DNA of 64,000 nucleotides from Halorientalis persicus (GTDB taxonomy: Archaea; Halobacteriota; Halobacteria; Halobacteriales; Haloarculaceae). Location of the stretch: positions 1 to 64,000 of the forward strand of contig NZ_FOCX01000010.1 of assembly GCF_900110215.1 (NCBI RefSeq), read 5' to 3'. This document shows positions 43,567-53,587 of this stretch, one piece after another. A model generated the notes under the pieces. That model ran no database searches. It saw only the letters and a list, made by a program, of their open reading frames with translations, and was not told the DNA's origin. Within the stretch, counting starts at the first letter, position 1, and every line of letters begins with the position of its first letter. Made by a program: the position numbers and the translations under genes.

Positions 43567-45563
43567 ACTCCGATCGCTACGAAGCCAAACGCATCGCCGA
43601 GGACCTCGAAGAACCGGTCGACGAGGCCTCGAACCTCGCGGAGAAACTGGGACTCACCCCGTACCCGGTCAACTACTGGATCGTCGACTACGACGAGATG
43701 AACGAGTTGATCGCCTACGGCGGGTTCCAGGAGCGGTACCCCCACTGGCGCTGGGGGATGCAGTACGACCAGCAACAGAAACAGAGCCAGTTCCTCGGTG
43801 GGAAGGCCTTCGAGATCGTCAACAACGACGACCCCTCCCACGCCTTCTTACAGGAGTCGAACTCCATGGCCGATCAGAAGGCCGTCATCACTCACGTCGA
43901 GGCCCACGCGGACTTCTTCGCCAACAACGATTGGTTCGGGATGTTCGCGGACGACCCAGACGCCGCGGCCATGCTGGCCCGCCACTCCGAGACGATCCAG
44001 GAGTATATGCAGGACCCGGACATCGAACGGGCCGCGGTCGAGAAGTGGATCGACCACGTCCTCTGTCTGGAGGACAACATCGACCAGCATCGCCCGTTCG
44101 CGCCGGTCGAGACCGACGGCCGTGACGAGGTGCTGGACCGCGAAGAGGACATCGAGAACCTGGAGGAGAAACTCGACGAACTCGACCTCTCGGAGGAGGT
44201 CGTCGGGCAGGTGTTCGACGAAGACTGGCTGGAGGCCCAGCGCGACGAGGACGGCGAGGTCACGTTCCCGGACGAACCCGAGAAGGACGTGATCGGCTTC
44301 CTCCGCCAGCACGGGATGGCCTACGACCGCGACGCCGAGAAGGCCGTCACGATGACCGACTGGCAACGCGAGATCCTCGAGATCCTGCGCCGGGAGGCCT
44401 ACTACTTCGCCCCCCAGAAGATGACGAAGGTCATGAACGAGGGGTGGGCCTCCTACTGGGAGTCGGCGATGATGGCCAAGGAGGCATTCGCCGCCAGCGA
44501 CGAGTTCGTCAAGTACGCAGACCACATGGCGCAGGTCCTCGGGTCACCCGGCTTCAACCCGTACAAGCTCGGGCTGGAACTCTGGCAGTACGTCGAGAAC
44601 ACGGAGAACCGCCGGGAAATCGTCGAACGCCTGCTCCGGGTCGAGGACATCACCTGGCGCAACCTCCACGACCGCGTGGACTTCGAGCAGGTCCAGGACC
44701 TGATCGCGCCCGATCCGGAACTCATCGACGTTCCCAGCCACCTCGACGACCTCGACCCCGAGGACCCACGGATCGACGCCGAGGCACTCGAACGCGCTCG
44801 CGAGGGGGAGATCGACGTGGAGAAGTACCCCTGGAAAGTCCTGACCTACGAGGGGCTGGCCGAACGCCACTACTCGCTGGTCGAACCGCAGAACCGCGGG
44901 TTCGTCTCCCGGATCGGACAGGAGGCCCTCGAACGTATCTCCCGGTATATGTTCGACGACTCCCGGTACGACAGCGTCGCGGAAGCGCTCGCAGGCGTCG
45001 ACTACACCCGCGGCTGGGACCGGATGTTCGAGATCCGGGAGAGTCACAACGACGTGACCTTTCTGGACGAGTTCCTCACCCAGGAGTTCGTCGACGAGAA
45101 CGACTACTTCACCTACGAGTACACCCAGTCCACGGGTGACTACCGGGTCACCTCGACGGACTACGAGGACGTGAAAAAGAAGCTGATGTTGCGGTTCACC
45201 AACTTCGGGAAACCGACCATCGTCGTCGAGGACGGCAACTACAACAACCGCAACGAACTCCTGCTGGCCCACAAGTACAACGGCGTCATGCTCGACCTCG
45301 GGCAGGCCCAGGACACCCTCGAACGGGTGTTCGAGCTGTGGGGTCGGCCGGTCAACCTCAAGACCATCGTGAAGGAACTGGACGAACACGACATCGAAGT
45401 CGCCAAGCGCCGTGACCGCGAGCCCGAACCCGAAGAGCAGGGCAAGCTCGTCCGGTACGACGGCGAGGAAATCACGACCCGCGACCTGGACTGGGACGCG
45501 GTCGAACATCTCGCGGCGACCGACGTGGACTACGACACCAAACCCGACGAGTGGCTGGCCTAG
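43563..45563 (+). CDS. spoVR: SpoVR family protein
   Basis: 666 residues from ATG 43563. SpoVR hallmarks: [53 protein letters not shown] and [15 protein letters not shown]. In Bacillus it affects spore cortex; in non-sporulating organisms it travels with PrkA and YeaH. Archaea do not sporulate, so here it probably belongs to a general stress module. A hairpin GGCCGCTCTCGGCC (~45572-45585) downstream could end transcription. Confidence 0.95.
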   Translation: MNSDRYEAKRIAEDLEEPVDEASNLAEKLGLTPYPVNYWIVDYDEMNELIAYGGFQERYPHWRWGMQYDQQQKQSQFLGGKAFEIVNNDDPSHAFLQESNSMADQKAVITHVEAHADFFANNDWFGMFADDPDAAAMLARHSETIQEYMQDPDIERAAVEKWIDHVLCLEDNIDQHRPFAPVETDGRDEVLDREEDIENLEEKLDELDLSEEVVGQVFDEDWLEAQRDEDGEVTFPDEPEKDVIGFLRQHGMAYDRDAEKAVTMTDWQREILEILRREAYYFAPQKMTKVMNEGWASYWESAMMAKEAFAASDEFVKYADHMAQVLGSPGFNPYKLGLELWQYVENTENRREIVERLLRVEDITWRNLHDRVDFEQVQDLIAPDPELIDVPSHLDDLDPEDPRIDAEALERAREGEIDVEKYPWKVLTYEGLAERHYSLVEPQNRGFVSRIGQEALERISRYMFDDSRYDSVAEALAGVDYTRGWDRMFEIRESHNDVTFLDEFLTQEFVDENDYFTYEYTQSTGDYRVTSTDYEDVKKKLMLRFTNFGKPTIVVEDGNYNNRNELLLAHKYNGVMLDLGQAQDTLERVFELWGRPVNLKTIVKELDEHDIEVAKRRDREPEPEEQGKLVRYDGEEITTRDLDWDAVEHLAATDVDYDTKPDEWLA

Positions 45564-45817
45564 CCGGGCGCGGCCGCTCTCGGCCCGTTCTCGGGAATCG
45601 AACTCCGAATCGAGGGGCGTTATGCCTAGTTATCAGAGATGTAATCGGGGACGGGACGGGTGTTGGTTCCAACATATTAATCTGCCCCTCGTGTAGCGTA
45701 ATGAGTTGTTAGGAGCCATTAACAGCGAGGAGAACGGTTTTCGAATCGAGAATGTTATCGGTTAGAGACGGCGGACACCGCGTCCGGGCGGGCGCGGACG
45801 GAGCCAGGAGGTGATCG

Positions 45818-46354
45818 ATGGGCGCACAGACGAAAGAACGGGCCGACCTCGACGCGGGCGAGATTCACGACATCCTTCGGAACGACCGGCGGCGGCTGGC
45901 GATCAAGTGTCTCCGTGAGCAGGACGGACAGCTGAGCGTGCGCGACCTCTCGGAGCAGGTCGCCACACGCGAGACCGGCGAGTCGCCGGCTCCGCGTGAC
46001 AAACGCCGGAGCGTCTACGTCTCGCTCCACCAGACTCATCTCCCCAAACTCGACGACCTCGGGATCGTCGACTACGACACCGACGAAAAGGAGGTGCGCC
46101 TGCGCGACCGGGCGGCCGAGATCACGACGTACATGGAGGTGGTCCCTCGCTACGGAATCACCTGGGCGGAGTACTACCTCGTACTGGGCATCCTCGGGTT
46201 CGGGACCGTGCTGGCCGCGAGCATCGGCACCCCACTGCTGGGCGCTATCGGGACTCCCGCAGTCGCGGCCGCCTACCTCCTGATCCTGACCGGCTCGGCC
46301 GCGTTCCACGTCCGCTCACAGGACCGTGGACTCTTCGAGGGACTCCGCGCCTGA
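45818..46354 (+). CDS. DUF7344-type winged-helix protein with two C-terminal membrane helices
   Basis: 178 residues. Residues ~12-105 form a haloarchaeal HTH (EIHDILRNDRRRLAIKCL, SVRDLSEQVATRE, YVSLHQTHLPKLDDLGIVDYD, the recognition helix and wing), then helices EYYLVLGILGFGTVLAASI and LGAIGTPAVAAAYLLILTG. Such membrane-tethered HTH proteins (DUF7344-like) are abundant in haloarchaea; targets unknown. 254 bp upstream are non-coding with AT-rich patches (TATTAATC ~45675). The YjbQ gene starts 38 bp downstream. Confidence 0.75.
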   Translation: MGAQTKERADLDAGEIHDILRNDRRRLAIKCLREQDGQLSVRDLSEQVATRETGESPAPRDKRRSVYVSLHQTHLPKLDDLGIVDYDTDEKEVRLRDRAAEITTYMEVVPRYGITWAEYYLVLGILGFGTVLAASIGTPLLGAIGTPAVAAAYLLILTGSAAFHVRSQDRGLFEGLRA

Positions 46355-46392
46355 CACGGGGTTTCAAGCAGGCGTCGGCCGTCCGTCCGCGC

Positions 46393-46785
46393 ATGGGTAC
46401 CCACAGCACGTTCGAGGTCTCGACCGACGAACGAGTGACGACCGTGGACATCACCGACCGGGTGGCGGGCCGGCTTCCGGCCGACGCCAGCGGGACCTGT
46501 ACCGTCTTCGTCAAACACACGACGGCGGGGATCAGCGTCAACGAGGCCGAACCGCGCCTGCTGGACGACATCGAGACCGTACTCGCCGAGATCGTTCCCG
46601 AGACGGGCTGGAACCACGATCAGTTGGATGGCAACGCCGACGCCCATCTGCGGTCGATGTTGCTGGGGCGGGGCGTGACGGTGCCAGTGGTTGACGGCGA
46701 ACCCGACCTCGGAACCTGGCAGTCGATCCTGCTGGTCGAGTGTGACGGGCCGCGAACGCGGACGGTGACGGTGACCTGCGAGTGA
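46393..46785 (+). CDS. YjbQ / UPF0047 family protein
   Basis: 130 residues. Conserved features: GTCTVFVKHTTAGISVNEAEP, the NHDQLDGNADAHLRSMLLG block (His ligands) and GTWQSILLVECDGPRTR. The family (secondary thiamine-phosphate synthase-like, also reported as metal-binding) shows thiamine-phosphate synthase activity in vitro but its physiological role is open. It is likely cotranscribed with the preceding HTH gene. Confidence 0.9.
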   Translation: MGTHSTFEVSTDERVTTVDITDRVAGRLPADASGTCTVFVKHTTAGISVNEAEPRLLDDIETVLAEIVPETGWNHDQLDGNADAHLRSMLLGRGVTVPVVDGEPDLGTWQSILLVECDGPRTRTVTVTCE

Positions 46786-46880
46786 CCGAAGGGACCGCTG
46801 CGCGCGAGGTGTGTGCCGAAACACATAATGTGCCGTGTACGAAAGGGACGATGACATTCGTTCGCTAACGAGACTCTCAC

Positions 46881-47534
46881 ATGAGGTATTTCGACTTCAC
46901 AATCTCGCCGGAAGACGGGGCTATCCATCCCGCAGACAAGCTGATCGCCGACCAGCCGGACGTGACGCGGGACGCACTCATGCACGTCAACTCGCTCGGC
47001 GACGGGACGGGCGTCCTCCTCTACCGGATCTACGGAGACCCCGAGTCCCTGACGGACGTCATCGACGAGTCCAACGCCGTCCTCGCCTGGGACGTACTGG
47101 ACGTACAGGACGACGTGTTCCACCTCTACCTCCACGTGCCGCCGGGCCAGCCCGCGGGCGGCCTGATGGCACTGGCACAGAAGTACGCGCTCATCATCGA
47201 CACGCCGCTGAAGTACACCGATCAGGGCGGCCTCCGGACGACCATCGTCGGGACCCACGAGATGCTCCGGAAGGCCCTGGAGGAGACCCCCGACGGCGTC
47301 CGCTTCGCCGTCGAACAGGCCGGCCAGTACTCCCCCGACCGGGAAGACATCCTCTCGATCCTCACCGAACGCCAGCACGAGGTGTTCGAGACCGCCATCT
47401 CCGAAGGCTACTACGAGATTCCGCGCGAAGCCACTCACGAAGACATCGCCAACGCACTGGGCTGTGCGCCCTCGACCGTCGACGAACACCTCAGAAAAGC
47501 CGAATCGCGCGTGCTGTCGGCGTTGATGCGGTAA
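46881..47534 (+). CDS. HTH_10 (bacterio-opsin-activator-like) transcriptional regulator
   Basis: 217 residues. The N-terminal ~150 residues are a Bat-associated domain; residues ~155-215 hold HTH_10: ILTERQHEVFETAISEGYYEIPREATHEDIANALGCAPSTVDEHLRKAESRV. It lacks PAS or GAF, so it is a minimal output-type regulator. Promoter uncertain. Convergent with the acyl-CoA synthetase gene (66-bp gap). Confidence 0.85.
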   Translation: MRYFDFTISPEDGAIHPADKLIADQPDVTRDALMHVNSLGDGTGVLLYRIYGDPESLTDVIDESNAVLAWDVLDVQDDVFHLYLHVPPGQPAGGLMALAQKYALIIDTPLKYTDQGGLRTTIVGTHEMLRKALEETPDGVRFAVEQAGQYSPDREDILSILTERQHEVFETAISEGYYEIPREATHEDIANALGCAPSTVDEHLRKAESRVLSALMR

Positions 47535-47600
47535 AAGCGTGACTCGATCGATCGGAGAGTCCCGTTGACGTGAGCGGGGACACTCCCTGCGGTCGTGTCC

Positions 47601-49583
47601 CTAATCGTCCGCCGTCGCCGGTTCGCCCTCGTAGATCCTCGTCACTTTCTCCTCGAACTCGGATTTGATGTTGCGACGCTTCTTCTTCAGCGACGGGGTG
47701 AGCATATCGTTTTCCGGCGTCCACTCGAGGTGGGCGAGCTCGAACTGCTTGATCGTCTCGTGTTTCTCGAGGTTTCGGTTGACGAGCTGAACGTCCTCGT
47801 TGACCCACTCTTGGACGCGCTCGTCCTCACAGATCTCCTCTTTGGAGGTCGGCAGGTCGATGTTTCGGTTCGACGCCCACCGCCTGATGGCGTCGAAGTT
47901 CGGGACGATCAAGGCAGACACGAACTTCTCGTCGTCGCCCATGATCATGATCTGCTCGACCCGCGAGGAGGTCGAGAACTCGTCTTCGATGGGTTCCGGG
48001 GCGACGTTTTTCCCCGTGTCCAGCACGATCAGGTTCTTCAGCCGGTCGTGGTAGATGAGATAGTCGTCCTCGACGCGCTCGACGATGTCGCCGGTCTTGA
48101 ACCAGCCGTCGGCGGTAAAGGCCTCCTCTGTCTTTTCCGGCATCTCCCAGTAGCCTTCGGTGACGTTCGGGCCCTTGATCAGCAGTTCGCCGACTTCGCC
48201 TTCGGCGTCCTCGAACTGGTCGTCGGCGACCTGTGACTCGTCGACCCTGATGTCGACGTCGGGCAGTGGCGGGCCGAGTGTCCCGGTTTCGAGGTTCTCC
48301 GGGAGATTCACCGTGACGACCGGGGCCGCTTCGGTCAGCCCGTACCCCTCGAAGATGGGGATGCCCATCCCCTTGAACAGGTCCGCGAGGTCCTCGCTCA
48401 GGCTCCCGCCACCGCTGACGAAGAAGTCGATGTTTCCGCCGAGTTCCTCTTTGACCTGTTTGAACACGAGCTGGTTTGCGATCGAGCGTTTGAGCTTCAG
48501 CCCCAGGCCGGGATCGTCCGCCTGACTGTAGTTCCGGGCCACGCCGACGGCCCACTCGAAGATGCGCTCTTTCGTGTCCGAGCCGCTGGCCTGCTCCCGC
48601 ATCTCGTCGAAGATACGTTCGTAGACGCGGGGGACACTCGATCCGCCCTGCGGTTTGATCTTCTGGATGTCCTCGCTGACCGTGTCCGTGCTCTCGGCGT
48701 ACCCGACGGTCACTCCACAGGCGAACATCAGGAAATGGCCCGTCGTGCGCTCGAAGACGTGTGCCAGCGGCAGAAACGAGATCGTCGTCCGGCCTTCGTT
48801 GACCGCGGGTACGTCGTCGTCCTTGTCGGGTCGGGGCCCGGTCCGCTTCCGAAGCTGGTTGATGTTCGCCCGGAAGTTGTGATGCGTGAGCTTCACGCCC
48901 TTCGGTTTGCCGGTCGTCCCGGAGGTGTAGATGAGACTCGCCAGATCGTGCATATCCTGTGTTTCGAGCCACGACCAGTACTCGTCTTCGTCGAACCGCT
49001 CGTCGCCGAGTTCGTACACCTCCGACAGCGTGTGGATCTGGTCGACGTCCTCGTACTTCTCCAGCTCGTCGATGACGACGACGAACTCCAGACTGAGTTC
49101 GTCCTGCACCTTCACGATACGGTCGAGCAGATACTCGTTCTCGACGACAACCCCGGTCGCGCCGGGGTTGTTGAGCAGGTACTTGATCTGTTTGGGCGAC
49201 GATTCGGTGTAGACAGTCGTGACCGTCCCCCCCGAGGCCAGCAGTCCGAAGTCGGACAGTGCCCACTCCATGCGTGGATCCGACATGATCCCGACCCGGT
49301 CGTCTTTCTCGACGCCGAGTTCGCGAAAGCCCGCAGCCAGTCGACGGACGAGTTCACGCATCTCCTCGTAGGTGAGCGCCGTGTACTCGCCCGGTTCGGG
49401 CTCGTCGATGATGTCAGATGTCAGCGACCGCGGATAGATACCGCCCTTGTACAGTTGGGCCTCGTTGTCACCGTACCGTTCGACCGCGTCCTCGAACATC
49501 TCGGGGATCGTATTCTCCTCGATCACCTCGTCGGTGTGCTCCCGTTCCGTTTCTCGGATCGCTTCGACATCAGGTGGGGCCAT
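47601..49583 (-). CDS. Long-chain fatty-acid--CoA ligase (AMP-forming)
   Basis: 660 residues. ANL superfamily motifs: ASLIYTSGTTGKPKGVKLTH (P-loop), GYGLTEAAPVV, and the hinge region GWFKTGDIVERVEDDYLIYHDRLKNL with Asp/Arg conserved. Activates fatty acids to acyl-CoA with ATP. Box A TTAAATAT (49607-49614) lies ~27 nt upstream, so leaderless. It starts the beta-oxidation island; neighbours encode beta-oxidation enzymes. Confidence 0.95.
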   Translation of the reverse strand: MAPPDVEAIRETEREHTDEVIEENTIPEMFEDAVERYGDNEAQLYKGGIYPRSLTSDIIDEPEPGEYTALTYEEMRELVRRLAAGFRELGVEKDDRVGIMSDPRMEWALSDFGLLASGGTVTTVYTESSPKQIKYLLNNPGATGVVVENEYLLDRIVKVQDELSLEFVVVIDELEKYEDVDQIHTLSEVYELGDERFDEDEYWSWLETQDMHDLASLIYTSGTTGKPKGVKLTHHNFRANINQLRKRTGPRPDKDDDVPAVNEGRTTISFLPLAHVFERTTGHFLMFACGVTVGYAESTDTVSEDIQKIKPQGGSSVPRVYERIFDEMREQASGSDTKERIFEWAVGVARNYSQADDPGLGLKLKRSIANQLVFKQVKEELGGNIDFFVSGGGSLSEDLADLFKGMGIPIFEGYGLTEAAPVVTVNLPENLETGTLGPPLPDVDIRVDESQVADDQFEDAEGEVGELLIKGPNVTEGYWEMPEKTEEAFTADGWFKTGDIVERVEDDYLIYHDRLKNLIVLDTGKNVAPEPIEDEFSTSSRVEQIMIMGDDEKFVSALIVPNFDAIRRWASNRNIDLPTSKEEICEDERVQEWVNEDVQLVNRNLEKHETIKQFELAHLEWTPENDMLTPSLKKKRRNIKSEFEEKVTRIYEGEPATADD

Positions 49584-49606
49584 GCCTTGTGGTATCGCGT
49601 CAGTCG

Positions 49607-49614
49607 TTAAATAT
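49607..49614 (-). promoter_or_regulatory. Box A of the acyl-CoA synthetase gene
   Basis: TTAAATAT is centred ~27 nt upstream of ATG 49583; a leaderless promoter is inferred. Confidence 0.5.
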
Positions 49615-49792
49615 GCCCGGGTCGTTCATGATAGTTGAAACGGGCGCGGACGCGTGTGCGCCCGCCTCGCGGACGATTGGGGTTCAACTGGGGAATGTAA
49701 CCGATCCTACTCGTGACCGTGATACCACTGTCGAACCGAATGTGAGGAATGCAACAAAGATGCCGCTCACGAGTCGACCGTCACCAAAGGAG

Positions 49793-49904
<112 letters not shown>

Positions 49905-50088
49905 GCATTCATAGCTGAGAGGGGTTCACTAATAAACCCTGCTTTTCGGAAGCGCAGTGGGGATCACTCACAGAGGGCAGGCGGTCGCGGTTGGGCGACT
50001 ACCCAGTCGAGAGTCCGACGGCTGCTGGCGGTGAACGGGAGCGGCCTCGACAGCGCGTCGAAAAAAGTCGCGGCGGTTCCGAACTGCG

Positions 50089-52092
50089 TTACTGCCCCTC
50101 GAAGTCGGGCTCACCGTCGCCCATGAACGCCGTCATGCCTTCCATGACGTCGTCCGTGCCGATGAGGTGCCCGAAGGCCTGGGACTCGACTTCGAGTCCG
50201 GCTTCGGTGTCGTCGCGGCCCTTCAGCATGGCGCGTTTGGTCATCTTCTGGGCGACTGGCGGACCCTGGGCGAGCTGTTCGGCCAGCTCCAGGGCCTCGT
50301 CGAACAGGTCGTCCTTCGAGACCACGTCGCGCAGGAAGCCGAAGTCTTCCATCTCCTCGGCGTCGTAGCGTTCGGCGGTGAGGATGATCTCCTTGGCGGG
50401 GCCCTCGCCGATGACGTTGGCGAGGCGCTGGGTGCCGCCCCAGCCGGGCAGCAAACCGAGGTCGAGTTCGGGCTGGCCGAACTCGGAGCGTTCGGAGGCG
50501 ATCCGGATGTCGGTACACATCGAGAGCTCCATCCCGCCGCCGAGACAGAACCCGTCGATGCCGGCGACGACCGGGAGCGGACTCGCCTCCAGCCCACCGA
50601 AGGTGGACTGGCCCTGACTGGAGAGTTCCTGTGCCGAGAGCGGATCGGCGCTGGTGGCCATGGACTGCACGTCGGCCCCGGCCGAGAACGCCTTGTCGCC
50701 CTCGCCGGTGATGAGGATGGCCCGAACCTGCTCGTCGTCCTCGAAGATCTCGCGGGCCTGGTCGAGTTCCTCCAGCACGTCGAGACTGATCGTGTTCATC
50801 CGGTGGGGACGGTCGATCTTGATGTGGCCGACCTGCTTCTCGTCGTGGCCCTCCGGCACGTCCACGTCGATACGCTCGATGGCGATGACCTCGAAGTCGG
50901 GACCGGTGTCTTCCGCGTCACCGGCACCGTCGTTGAACCCGCCCTGTTCGGCGGCTTCGGCGAGGTACTCCGGCGGTTCGTAGCGGGCCGCACCGGTCTC
51001 CTCGTAGAGGTCTTCGAGCTTGTTCAGGCACTTCTCGACGCCGTACTCGTCGATGGTCTTGGTCGGGCCCTCGGGGAAGCCCGCGCCCATCATGACGGCC
51101 TCGTCGATGGCCTCGGGCGGGGCCACGTCGCCGCCGACGAGGTTGGCGATCTCCTTGGCGAGGGCGGCGTTCAGCCGTTCCTCGACCTCCTCGTTGTACT
51201 CGTCGGTGGGCACGTCGGCACCGTCGCCGTCCTCGTAGTCGTAGAAGCCCTTGCCGGTCTTCTGGCCGAGTTCCTCGGCCTCGACTTTCTCCTCCATGAT
51301 CGGGGCCGGCTCGTACTCGTCACCGAGCACGTCGTTCATGTAGTCCAGCACGTGGTAGGAGATGTCGATGCCGGTCATGTCGGCCAGCTCGAACGTCCCC
51401 ATCGGCAGGCCCATGTGGTACTTGGTCGTGGAGTCGATCTCCTCGACGGTGGCCACGTCCTCGCTGAGCATCCAGCAGGCCTCGTTCATCAGGGGCACGA
51501 GGATACGGTTGACGATGAAACCGGGCGAGTCCTTTCGGACGCGAACGGGGGTCTTGCCGAAGTCCTCGGCCAGATCCTCGACGACCTCGATGGTCTCCTC
51601 GGACGTGTGTTCGCCGTTGATGACCTCGACGAGCTGCATCCGGATCGGCGGGTTGAAAAAGTGCATCCCGCAGAACTGCTCGGGCCGCTCCGAAACTTCC
51701 GAGAGGTCGGTGATCGAGAGCGACGAGGTGTTGGTCGCGAAGATGGCGTGGTCGGGCGCGGACTCCTCGACCTCCTCGTAGACGTCCTCCTTGATCTCCA
51801 TCTGCTCGGGGACGGCCTCGATGATCACGTCCGCGTCGCCGACGGCTTCCGCCATGTCGACCAGCGGTGTGACCGACTCGAGCGCCGCGTCGGCCTCCTC
51901 CTGGGTGATCGTGTCCTTCTCGGCCATCTTGTTGAGGCTCCACTCGATGTCCTCGTAGCCGCTCTGGACGAACTCTTCTTTGATGTCGCGCAGCCGCACG
52001 TCGTACCCCGCGAGTGCGGCGACCTCGGCGATGCCGTGGCCCATGTTACCAGCACCCAGCACCGCGATGGTTTCGATATCTTCGAGTTGCAT
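50089..52092 (-). CDS. 3-hydroxyacyl-CoA dehydrogenase / enoyl-CoA hydratase fusion
   Basis: 667 residues. The N-terminal half (1-~385) is the dehydrogenase, with the NAD fold IAVLGAGNMGHGIAEVAALAGY, HFFNPPIRMQLVEVI and GFIVNRILVPLMNEA. The C-terminal half (~410-667) is crotonase-like: ITGEGDKAFSAGADVQSMA, DGFCLGGGMELSMCTDIRIA and ELDLGLLPGWGGTQRL, with catalytic Glu. Order is dehydrogenase-then-hydratase, opposite to FadB. Both catalytic sites look intact. Divergent from the acyl-CoA dehydrogenase trio. Confidence 0.95.
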   Translation of the reverse strand: MQLEDIETIAVLGAGNMGHGIAEVAALAGYDVRLRDIKEEFVQSGYEDIEWSLNKMAEKDTITQEEADAALESVTPLVDMAEAVGDADVIIEAVPEQMEIKEDVYEEVEESAPDHAIFATNTSSLSITDLSEVSERPEQFCGMHFFNPPIRMQLVEVINGEHTSEETIEVVEDLAEDFGKTPVRVRKDSPGFIVNRILVPLMNEACWMLSEDVATVEEIDSTTKYHMGLPMGTFELADMTGIDISYHVLDYMNDVLGDEYEPAPIMEEKVEAEELGQKTGKGFYDYEDGDGADVPTDEYNEEVEERLNAALAKEIANLVGGDVAPPEAIDEAVMMGAGFPEGPTKTIDEYGVEKCLNKLEDLYEETGAARYEPPEYLAEAAEQGGFNDGAGDAEDTGPDFEVIAIERIDVDVPEGHDEKQVGHIKIDRPHRMNTISLDVLEELDQAREIFEDDEQVRAILITGEGDKAFSAGADVQSMATSADPLSAQELSSQGQSTFGGLEASPLPVVAGIDGFCLGGGMELSMCTDIRIASERSEFGQPELDLGLLPGWGGTQRLANVIGEGPAKEIILTAERYDAEEMEDFGFLRDVVSKDDLFDEALELAEQLAQGPPVAQKMTKRAMLKGRDDTEAGLEVESQAFGHLIGTDDVMEGMTAFMGDGEPDFEGQ

Positions 52093-52281
52093 GAGTCATT
52101 GGAACACTCTCCGCCAGCCCCTTTCAGTGTTTTTCTTTGGCCGCAGAAACGGATTACAGTCCGTCTATCGTTTACTCTCGGCGGAAACATCGTTACCCTA
52201 TTTCGAGCAGGAACTAACAACGCTTGACGAGTTGTCTACCGATCACAAACAATTATGTTCCATAAGTTCCCACGGTGGCGT

Positions 52282-53436
52282 ATGGATTTTGAACTACCAG
52301 AGGGAATCGACCAGATTCGGAAGGAAATTCAACGGTTCGGCGAGAACGAAATCGAGCCGGTAGCGAACGAGTACGACCGTGAGGAGAAGTACCCCCACGA
52401 GGTCATGGACAAGGCCAACGAGATGGGTCTGCTCGGTGCCTCCATCCCCGTCGAGTACGGTGGTGCCGGCTACAACGTTCTCGAAACCTCGATCATCTGT
52501 GAGGAACTGTTCGCCATCGACCCCGGCATCGGCTTCTGTATCGTCGCGTCCTCGTTCGGGACGGAGGCCATCCAGGAGTTCGGGACCGAAGAGCAAAAAG
52601 AGGAGTTCCTCGAACCGGTCGCGAAAGGCGAGAAGATCTCCGGTGCAGCCATCTCAGAGCCCCACGCCGGCTCCGACGTGTCCTCGATTTCGACTCGCGC
52701 CGAGAAGGACGGCGACGAGTTCGTCATCAACGGCAACAAGATGTGGATCTCGAACGGGACGGTCGGCGACTTCTTCGTCGTCCTCTGTCAGACCGACCCC
52801 GACGCGGACGGCCGCTACAACGGCTTCTCCCAGATCATCGTCGAATCGGATCGGGACGGCTTCCAGGCCGACAAGATCAAGGGTAAGCTCGGCATCCGCG
52901 CCAGCGACACTGCGGAACTGATCTTCGACGACGTGCGCGTCCCCCAGGAGAACCTCGTCGGGACCGAGGGCATGGGCTTCCTCCAGCAGATGCAGTTCTT
53001 CGACGCGACCCGCGTCGGCGTCGCCGCACAGGGCGTCGGAATCGCGAAGGGTGCGGCCGACGCCGCTCTGGAGTACGCTCAGGAGCGCGAGCAGTTCGGC
53101 CAGCCCATCTCCGAGTTCCAGGCCATCCAGCACAAACTCGCAGAGGCCTACACTGACATCGAAGCCGCCCGCAACCTGACCTACAAGGCCGCCTGGTCGG
53201 TCGATCAGGGCGAGCAGATCACGAAACTCGCCTCCATGGCCAAGGAGTACGGCTCCCGCGTCGCCGTCGACGTGGCCAACGAGGCCGTCCAGATCCACGG
53301 CGGCTCCGGCTACGTCGACGACTTCCCCGTCGAGCGGTTCTACCGCGACTCCAAGATCACCCAGATCTACGAGGGCACCACCGAGATTCAGAAGAACGTC
53401 ATCGCCCGCGAGCTCCTCGGCAAGGGCCTGTCGTAA
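52282..53436 (+). CDS. Acyl-CoA dehydrogenase 1
   Basis: 384 residues from ATG 52282 with a box A (AATTAT, ~52251) 29 nt upstream, so leaderless. FAD-dependent alpha,beta-dehydrogenation of acyl-CoA. Signatures: GAAISEPHAGSDVSSI, the catalytic Glu in QIYEGTTEIQKNVI, and QIHGGSGYVDDFPVERFYRD. It is one of three tandem paralogues of identical length (384 aa), differing in the substrate-lining region ~90-110. Electrons would go to an electron-transfer flavoprotein, not encoded here. Confidence 0.95.
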   Translation: MDFELPEGIDQIRKEIQRFGENEIEPVANEYDREEKYPHEVMDKANEMGLLGASIPVEYGGAGYNVLETSIICEELFAIDPGIGFCIVASSFGTEAIQEFGTEEQKEEFLEPVAKGEKISGAAISEPHAGSDVSSISTRAEKDGDEFVINGNKMWISNGTVGDFFVVLCQTDPDADGRYNGFSQIIVESDRDGFQADKIKGKLGIRASDTAELIFDDVRVPQENLVGTEGMGFLQQMQFFDATRVGVAAQGVGIAKGAADAALEYAQEREQFGQPISEFQAIQHKLAEAYTDIEAARNLTYKAAWSVDQGEQITKLASMAKEYGSRVAVDVANEAVQIHGGSGYVDDFPVERFYRDSKITQIYEGTTEIQKNVIARELLGKGLS

Positions 53437-53557
53437 GCCCCACGAGTTCGCAACGGTTCGGGCCGTGACCGGGACGTGATCATGTCACTGCCCACTCATT
53501 TTTCTACGCTCGTATTTCGGAAAAATTACCAGCCCGTGGTAAGCGGTTGCAAAGGAG

Positions 53558-53565
53558 TATTAATA
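53558..53565 (+). promoter_or_regulatory. Box A of acyl-CoA dehydrogenase 2
   Basis: TATTAATA is centred ~26 nt before ATG 53588, showing that the second copy has its own leaderless promoter. Confidence 0.55.
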
Positions 53566-53587
53566 CAGCAACCCTATTCGGGAGTGT

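Noticed and set aside
45564..45817. Possible small gene between spoVR and the DUF7344 gene
   Set aside because: No frame with start, codon bias and reasonable length; only a hairpin and AT-rich promoter-like stretch seen.
50167..52227. A 686-codon frame antisense to the dehydrogenase/hydratase fusion
   Set aside because: GC-rich third-position artefact; repeats of LV-D-LG type are typical antisense shadows.
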